NCBI RefSeq assembly: GCF_003265705.1
Contig: NW_020312817.1
Location: 49,605,172-49,669,171 of the forward strand
From: Callorhinus ursinus
Lineage: Eukaryota; Chordata; Mammalia; Carnivora; Otariidae
Direction of reading: 5' to 3'
DNA: 64,000 bases
The position numbers and the translations under genes were made by a program. Positions 56,268 through 64,000 of this stretch are shown here, piece after piece (position 1 is the first letter of the stretch; every line of letters begins with the position of its first letter). The notes under the pieces are model-generated. The model did no database searches. It saw only the letters and a list, made by a program, of their open reading frames with translations, and was not told the DNA's origin.

Positions 56268-56299
56268 AGCCTCCAAATGAGCATTGGATATTTGCCTTT

Positions 56300-58950
56300 T
56301 CTTTAAAAAAATTATACTCTATTAGTCACCCTGGTGTCTTGAGTTCATGGTTTGGGGCATAAAACCTCACGCCAGATGAACTGAGATGACATGAAATGCA
56401 CTCTCTCTGACACCCTGGCAAGTTAGTTCATTTTTGTTCTCATCTGATGAAACTGAGAATCTTTTTCTCCTAGGCAATGCAAATTTCTGTTGCCTTTGCC
56501 AAATTTACAAGACTGGCTGAAATTTTTATGGGAAGTAAGCAAGAACCCTGAGACTTGCTTCCCCAGAAAACTATGGGAAACTAGATTCCATCTGTTGATA
56601 TAACATCTCAGGATAGAAACTAAATAATGGCTAGCCTCCTTTCATTACACATTTCTGTTGTTAGGTTTGGATACTGCACCTGGTTTTGTTACTGGTGGTT
56701 TGTTAGGGGATATTTTGTTTGCTTGTTTTCTCTTTCTCTTCTGGAGCATGCATGGGTGAGATCCACAGGGCCCAGAGGCAATGAACAAGCTCTCAGCTGG
56801 GAGGGTGGCCTTTCTCTAGTTTCTAAGCTTAGTCTTTAAAGCCCAGCATGACCCCATGTCATTTTTGTCAATTCAGCTCACAAAATCATCCCAGATGAGC
56901 TCTCCCGGAGGTCCTTTTTTGAAATACTTTGAGCTCTCAGAGGAGTTCACTGGATACTATATTGGGCTGGTCCCTGTTCTTAGACACAATGTCAAATGGC
57001 TTAAAAGATGGGATGGGAGGAAAAGCCCCTAAAAGGCTGACCAATGCATGTGGCACAACCTTTTTTCTAGTTAGTTTTTTCCCCAGACATATGGATGTCT
57101 AATCTTAAGGATTTATTAACCATATTTTGCCCTTCTTCCCTTATAAACTATTTTGTTCTTTTGTTTCCAGTGTCTAGAGCAAATATCTGGAACAGAGTGG
57201 ATTTGTTGGACTGAACTGATGTGCCTCTGTGGCCAGGGGGCTCGGGGAGGGAGCAGTGTTAAATGGCCCATGATTCAATGACAAGGGTTTTGATAGTCAA
57301 AATGCTCTGTATGTCCATCAGGTTGGCTGTATCACCACCTCCTTGCTGTAGCGGACATGAAGGCTGCTTGGGCAGGGACCCTGTGTGTCTGTTCCCTGGT
57401 GTGGCACTCTCATATTTAATCTTACGGGCTTAGGGCATTGATCTTGTCAGTAGGGTTTGCACACTCTCAGGGATCCACAATGGGATTCCAGGCTGGTGGC
57501 AGGGGTAGTAAAGTGGAATGGATCCCTGGTGACTCAGGACAGAAGAGCATTTGGTCTGACCCCTCACTGTAAAGCCATACTCACCCCCAGGGTCTAAAGA
57601 TGGATGGGAGAATACCTCCCTTCATTTTCCCCTGCCTTTCACTTTCCCTGCCTTCCTTCTTTGGGTTGGGGAATCAGAGAGAATCCAATTTCAATCTTAG
57701 CTCTGCCTGTGACACAGGAAAAATTTCTGAATTCTGTGAAACTTCATTTTCTTATCTGTAAAATGGGGATGAAAATTATGCATCTCACTGAATTTTAATC
57801 AGGATTAAATGAGATTATGAAGGCAAGATATCTGATATTCAATTAATACACATTATACAAAATGGTGGAGAGAGAAATTCTGTTTCAAGAGGTAGGTCAC
57901 TTTTGCAAATTTTTGTGATGAGCCGTGCTGCTGCTGATTAGAGTAGTTGATCTAAACACTGTGCATATGGTCAGCACTCTGTTTGTTTCAAATGAATGGT
58001 TTCCGTTGGAGATGATCTGGGGCAGCCTGGGTTCTTCTCCTACTTCTGCAACCTCCTGGAAGGGAGCTTCTCTCAAGTTGTGAGGAGGTAGGACCCAGGA
58101 CAGAGGAGGTGGAGAAAGGATGGTCTGAACTAGAGCAGAACTGGGAGGTATGCATCTACCTGAATAGGAAATACATTACATCTCCGTGCTTCTATAGTTC
58201 CGTAAAGTTTTCATCTGTTTACATCTCTTTGTCATTTTGCGTTCACTTGTGTTTGGTTTCCAATCTGAAAATCCATAGTACTTCAAATACGAAAGAATAC
58301 ATTTTTACAACATGCTGGAAAATTCTATTTTATTTGTAGTAGTCAGGTCAGTTCAGAATTAACTGACTCAGGGAGTTACAGTGTGTTACCAGTACTCTGT
58401 TTCTCTACTTTTCTTGGATGCTTCCCTCCCTGTGGCAAGCAACATAGTAGCACCCACCCTTATCGCTTCACAATGCCAGAGCCCGAGCCAGAGCAGGCAG
58501 TTTTTGGATGGATCAAACGGAGATGTCCTAGGAAGAATTCTGATTGGCCCAGCTTTGGTCATGGGGTCAGGGCAGAACCAGTCTCTGTGATGGGGAATGG
58601 GAGTGTTTGGTTGGCCAGGCTGGGTCACATGGCCTTTCCTGGTTGTGGTTGGGGAGAGATGGCCTGAGCTCCACCTGAGAGGTTTGGTGGTAGTTCTATA
58701 TGGGAAAAGAGGATCTGTTACTCAGCTTCTCTTTGCTCATGCTATGAGGGTCTAGGAACGTACCAGCTCTCAAAAAAAATCACCAACCAGTTGGGGCTAC
58801 CAGTGCATCCTCGCTAAGCTTACCAGTTCACAATGCCTGGTTTGAAATTCAAGCAAAGATAAGATATTGTTGTGTATGTGAAGCTCATGTGAAGTAAACT
58901 CCATGTATAGTAGTTCAGTTTAGTAGAAAATATGAATAGGAGTTATTTCC
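56300..58950. other. Gene-free stretch
   Basis: Only a MIR (about 57690-57840: TCATTTTCTTATCTGTAAAAT) recognised; no gene. Confidence 0.5.
57690..57840 (+). repeat. MIR SINE relic
   Basis: AAACTTCATTTTCTTATCTG, AAAATGGGGATGAAAATTATG, GGATTAAATGAGATTATGAAG. Confidence 0.8.
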
Positions 58951-58952
58951 TT

Positions 58953-59145
58953 AAAACAGCGGTTCTCAATGTGTGGTCCCTGGATCAGCAGCTTCAGCAT
59001 CAAGTGGAAACTTGTTGTAAATGCAAACTTTCAGTCTATACCCCAGATCCATAGAATCGGTAACTCTGGAGTGGAGCCCAGAAATCTAGGTTTTAGCCAG
59101 CCCTCCAGATGACTCTGACACATGCTTATGTTTGAGAACTCCTGT
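58953..59145 (+). repeat. MER5A hAT-Charlie relic
   Basis: Complete: GCGGTTCTCAATGTGTGGTCC at left, GTTTGAGAACTCCTGTG at right (inverted ends), with the CAGCTTCAGCATCAAGTGG core. Confidence 0.88.
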
Positions 59146-59339
59146 GAACCACTTTCTTTTTTTTTCCTGTGAACCACTTTCTTAAAGGTTCTTTGTTTTG
59201 TAGTTCTCCTGAATATGTAAAAATGATTCATTTTGAACAAACGGGTTTAACCATGGATTTTCAGGGGGATACAGTTATTGCATGAAGAGGGAGTATACAT
59301 GTCATGTTAAATTATTAGCCTTAAAATGTTTAAAGTAAA

Positions 59340-60400
59340 AGTAATATATAACCATAATTAAAAATCAAGTAACACATGTAAGAGCTTATAATAAAAAACA
59401 AGAAAACTCCATTCCAGCTTTCTAAACACTCCACTGTTGCATCTCCCAAAGACGATCACCTGGAATTCGTTTAGCTTTTTCTGTTGGCTACCTACACCCC
59501 TCTAATAATATATACATATTATTTATATATATGTATCTCCTGCTATTTATCAGAGTTGGATATTAGCCACCTACAGGTAAATAATTATCTTATACCACAC
59601 CCATCTCTTCTTCATTCTCCCAATGTAGATACATCATCATTGTTTTTAGTTAATTCAAAAATCAATGTTTATACTCTTATGACTGTGTACCATAATCACA
59701 TTTTATTTCTTGCAATTTTATTTTTTTCCTGGTATTTCTAATTGCCTTTCTTTGCATTTTCTGCCTCTGTCACTGTCTTAAATTGTTCCAGATTCTCAAG
59801 AAGTGTATCAGATCTCTGGCATTTTGTCTTTTCCTTGGATGGCTCCTTCTGAAACCTCATTTTTAGCTCTTCTGAGGAGGGACTAGGGCTGTGGTGCAGC
59901 TGCTGTTTAGGGACCTCCCTTCATTATTCTTCAGCTTGCAGCCCTCTCCTGGATCCCATTGTCTTCCCCTTTTTGGTTCACTGTGGTAACATACTTAAAT
60001 AACTTTGTAGGAAGTTGTAAGAGAGAAATAAAATGATTTCTTGCATGTCTGAAGATGTCTTCTACCCTCTCTCTTGCCTGGTGGTTTGGCTGAGTAGAGA
60101 ATGCTAGGCTGGAAATCATTCTTCCTCAGAATTTTGGATGCATTGCTCCATCATCTTCTGTTATCAGAGTTGCTGATGAGAAATCAGATAGTCTGATTTT
60201 TATTCATTTGTAGGTGACCTGTTCCTGTTTCTTTCACTCTAGACGTTTTTAGGATTTCTTTTTTCTTCACATTTATTTAGTGTTCTAAAATTTCACAATG
60301 ACATAGCAAAGTGTGAGGATTTTCCCCACCAGTCATTCTTTGTGCAGGATACTCACTTGGCCCATTTTATTTGAGACTGTTATGTCATAGTGGTGGGGAG
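59340..60400. repeat. Ancient LINE-type repeat relic
   Basis: AGAATTTTGGATGCATTGCTCC, TAGGTGACCTGTTCCTGTTTC, AAATTTCACAATGACATAGC: an old dispersed family. A second diverged copy occupies 63200-64000. Confidence 0.5.
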
Positions 60401-60849
60401 TTCTCTTATTTCTTTAAAAAAACTCATTTAAAAAATTTTAATATTAAATATTTCAAACTTGTAAATGTATATCACTGTCCAGAATTAACAGATGTTAACA
60501 TTTTATCGTATGTGCTTCATTTCCATCTATATCTATCCAAAACATCAAAGATCAAGTTAAAACATCAGCATTATTCCTTACCTTTCCCTAAAAGTAACCT
60601 GAAGTTAGTGTGTCTCATTCTTCTGGGAGATTTTCTGCTATTGCTTATAAATGTAGCAATAAACAATGAAATTTAAAACAATGTTTTAAAGTTTTATATA
60701 AATAATGTCATTTTGTTTCTATATCTTTATAACTTGCTTTTTTTACTTCCTACATTTTTGAGATTTATACATGTTAATACACAGAAATCTAGTTCATTCA
60801 TTTGAACTCCCCATAGTATTCCATTATGTTTCAGTTAGGAAGGTCTTTA

Positions 60850-61000
60850 TTTTTAAATTTTTATTATTATTATTCTTTAAGTAGGCTCCATGCCCAGTGT
60901 GGAGCTCAACACAGGGCTTGAATTCACAACCCGAAGATCAAGACCTGAGCTGAGATCAAGAGTTGGATGCTTAACTCCCTGAGCCATCCAGGCACCCCTG
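60850..61000 (-). mobile_element. SINEC, diverged
   Basis: Tail TTTTTATTATTATTATT, head GAGCCATCCAGGCACCCCT. Perfect duplication GGAAGGTCTTTA at 60838 and 61001. Confidence 0.92.
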
Positions 61001-61618
61001 GGAAGGTCTTTAGCTAAAAGTAACATAAAACTTGGCTAGCAATTTAAATATACAAAGTAGATTTCTTTTCATGTAACAGGAAGCCCAGAGATAAGCAGTC
61101 TGGAGCTCAGTGACGTTATCAAGAACCAAGATTTGTTCTAGCCTTCTGCTTTGTCCTCAGCCTGAACCTTTGCTCTTCATACCTGTCACATCATTGTTGC
61201 AAGAGGACTGCTTCATCTAGGAGTCTCATGTCCAAGGTCTGTGCAGGCAAATAGGGAGTGATTGGCCAAATGTGCATTCCAGAGGGGTCTGTCACATTTT
61301 GTTAGGGAAATAAAAGCTTTCCTGGAAGTCTACCCAATGGACTTCCATTTAAATCTCACTGGCTTGATAGGGGTACATGACTACTCCTAAGACTGGTTAC
61401 TGATCAAAGGCCATATGATTACCATGAATAATTTAGACAGATCCAATTCATGCCTGGAATTGGGGAAGGTGTCTACCGCAATGAAGGGCCCTGTGTCTCT
61501 ACCTGAACAGAACAGCCTAGACAAGAAGGGAATGGGTGTTGAAAAGTGTAGCAGACACTGCTCCATGACCACTCAGTGCCCATTCCCCCTGTTTTCCTTA
61601 CTAACAGAACCCAATCTT

Positions 61619-61851
61619 TTTTTTTTTTAATGTGGTTTTCTTTTGGGGGAGGTTTAAGATTTTATTTATTTATTTGTGTGCACATATGCATGCAAGATAG
61701 AGAGCATAAGCAGGGGGGAGGGGCAGAGGGAGAGGGAGATGCAAACTCCCTGCTGAGCAGGGAGCTTGATACGGGGCTCGATCTCAGGACCCTCGTATCA
61801 TGACCTGAGCTGAAGACAGACACTTAACTGACTGAGCCACCCAGGTGCCCC
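61619..61851 (-). mobile_element. SINEC
   Basis: T-rich tail, ATTTTATTTATTTATTTG, head GAGCCACCCAGGTGCCCC. Duplication CAGAACCCAATCTT (61605) and CAGAACCCAGTCTT (61852), one mismatch. Confidence 0.94.
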
Positions 61852-61865
61852 CAGAACCCAGTCTT

Positions 61866-63180
61866 ATTTGCCCAGTAAATACAGTCCCAGAGTCTTTTGT
61901 CCTATGACCCAGGTGTGGTTTTAGAGTAACAGAAAAGTTAACTATAGTATTTAAACAAGTAAGTGGTTTAACTGTTCTCCATAACAAGAAACCCAACTGT
62001 GGGCTGTCCAGTGCTGTAGAATGACTCAGTGAAGACATTAAAGATCCAGGATCCTTCCTCCCCTTGTATGCACAGTTAGCATATGGCCTCCATTACCATG
62101 ATGACAAGATGGCTGCTGCACTTCCAGGCACCATGTCTATGCTCCAGATGCAGAGGTGAAATAGTTTGCCAGATAAAATACAGTTTCCCGAGTTAAATTT
62201 GAATTTCATATAAACAATGAGTAATCTTTTTGGTATAAGTATGTTCCAAATATTGCATGGGACATACTTATACTAAGAAGCATTAATTGTGTATATGGAA
62301 CCCAGATTTAACTGGGAAAACTCTATTTTTATTTGCTAAATCTGGCAACCTTATCCAGGGAAGAAGAAGGAAAAATGGAGGAGCTTTCTTCTGCAGAGGC
62401 TTCATCCAGGAAGGGAATCTTTTCCTAGGTTCCTTCTCCTATATCTCTTTAGCGATTGCTGAAGGGCGTTTGGGGGAAGTGATTATTTTTAGTCAGCCAC
62501 ATTGCTGCCCTGAATAAAATCAGAACAGAAAGGGGGATGGACATCAGGCAGGTAGTTAGCAGTGTCCTCTACAGGTGTCTTACAACCCCCCTCCCCCTGA
62601 CAAATCCTCATCTCTCCAAATAGTTACATCCAATGTAGAAATTAAAAATATTTAATAACCCATATGGCATTGACACTGACCAATTGGAATGGATACCTGA
62701 ACACCAGCCACAAACAGCAACATACACATAATACTGCACACTGGTGGAATACCAACCCTGCGTATATCACAGTTTTTGGTTAAATTAATATTCATTTTTA
62801 TTTATTATGACTATGTAAATATTGCTCACATTTGAGTTACATAGTATTCAATGATCACTTTTCCTTTCCATGGACTTTTTATTCTTGAAAGAATCTTGGT
62901 ATCCTCTCAAAGCAGTGAAACACATCCAGATAATTGATCAGTTTCAGGTTTTTCTTGGGGAACCCATGCAGAGCCTGATCTAAGATGCACACACTGTTCT
63001 CTGGACTGCTACACAGCTTCTTCCCAGGGACTTCTGTGTCAGTCTTTTGTGGTGAATCCCATTTTCTAGATGTTATATTCCTTCTTAGATGCTCTTCTAT
63101 CTTGCTGGAGTTCTTCCTTCAACCACTTCCTGAAAAAAGGGCATAAGTAGTAAAATTTTAAGCTATTTCTTGTACAAAAA
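61866..63180. other. Gene-free stretch
   Basis: No gene or clear repeat recognised. Confidence 0.45.
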
Positions 63181-63199
63181 ATGCCCCATTTTCTACCCT

Positions 63200-64000
63200 C
63201 ACATTTGATAGTTTGGTTTGGACTGGAAATCTAGGTTGGAAATAATTTTTTTCTCACTTTTGGTAGCATAACTCCATTGTCTTATAGCTTCCATGTGTCT
63301 GATGCCAGTTCTCACACCTGATACTTTGTAGGTGACTTATTTTCTTCTTCTGGAAGGTTTTTAAGGTCTTCTCTTTATATGTAATATTCTAACACTTCAT
63401 AATGATGTCACTTGGAGTGGATTTTGTTTTAAATTCATTTTCCTGAGTCTCAGCAAGTTCTTTCCACCAAGAAATTCAAATCCATCAGTTTTGGGAAGTA
63501 TTCTCCTGTCCTTGATAATTTCTCCTCCATTATTTTTTCTGATCTCTCTGTGAGAACTTCTATTGCTTTGATGTTAGACCCCCCGGATTGGTCCTCTGAT
63601 TTCCCTGCCTTTTTCCTACTATTTAAAAAATTATTTGTATTTGTGCTCTATTAGCTCACCTATTTTTTCAACTTTATGTTCCAACTCTTTTACTGAAATT
63701 TTTCTTCTAACATATCTTTAATTTTCAAGAGTTATTTCTTATTCTTTAAAAGTTCCAGGTTATAGCATTTTACTTTTCTTTTTGTCATAGATACAAGGTC
63801 TTTTCTAGTCTACTTGAAGATGTGAATTATATGCTTTTTAAATGGTTCTTTGGCTGCCTAGGTTGCTCCTGTTTCCTTGGACTTCCTCTTTTCCTGCTTG
63901 TTTTGGTCTCTGTCATTCTGGTGATTCTTGGCTGGCCATGATTTTGGAGTGAGCTGCCAAACAACTGTTTGACAGGCTGGACTTACTGAATCATAGGCTC
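63200..64000. repeat. Ancient LINE-type repeat relic, second copy
   Basis: TAACTCCATTGTCTTATAGC, GTGTCTGATGCCAGTTCTC, CTTCATAATGATGTCACTTGG, then CTGGTGATTCTTGGCTGGCC. Runs off the window end. Confidence 0.55.

Noticed and set aside
27700..64000. Search for SLC4A5 coding exons
   Set aside because: No segment matched the bicarbonate-transporter protein on either strand; only non-coding 5' exons could be present.

Overview
The window is mammalian nuclear DNA, most likely from a caniform carnivore. It carries many tRNA-Lys-derived carnivore SINEs (SINEC/CAN-SINE) whose head and CT-rich body resemble the type common in bears, pinnipeds and mustelids more than the young dog-specific type. MIR, L1, MER5A and MER20 relics form the older background. 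No prokaryotic or CRISPR feature is present.

The one clear functional gene is DCTN1 (p150Glued, dynactin subunit 1) on the + strand. I placed 32 coding exons from the ATG at 9137 to the stop at 27342. All splice phases join, giving a 1281-residue open frame with no break. Exon 2 holds the whole CAP-Gly core, exons 4-7 are a run of tiny exons coding a basic patch, exons 9-15 code coiled coil CC1, exons 16-24 the intercoiled domain, exons 24-26 CC2, and exons 28-32 the C-terminal region. An internal start (Met-Met-Arg-Gln) directly abuts exon 6 and marks the p135 form that lacks CAP-Gly. It lies below the most CpG-dense stretch of the window, which contains a perfect cAMP-response palindrome. 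A polyadenylation signal lies at 27664.

Regions: 1-9 kb is upstream non-coding DNA with one SINEC and several MIR relics. 9.1-27.7 kb is DCTN1, with no SINEC copy seen. 27.7-64 kb is gene-poor and repeat-rich. It contains two adjacent minus-strand processed pseudogenes (NECAP1 then TAF13, 35.8-34.6 kb), a Tigger-like DNA transposon, ten or more SINECs (several with readable target-site duplications), a SINE-tail microsatellite with a 10-N assembly gap, an approximately 20-bp-unit minisatellite with G-quadruplex motifs, and L1 fragments split by younger SINEs. In human the next gene downstream of DCTN1 on the same strand is SLC4A5. I found no SLC4A5 coding exon here, but its non-coding 5' exons could lie in the right half.

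Nothing here looks like an undescribed system. The most informative items are the DCTN1 microexon/p135 control region, the joined NECAP1-TAF13 retrocopies and the minisatellite. Repeat family names come from recognition of typical sequence, without a database search.
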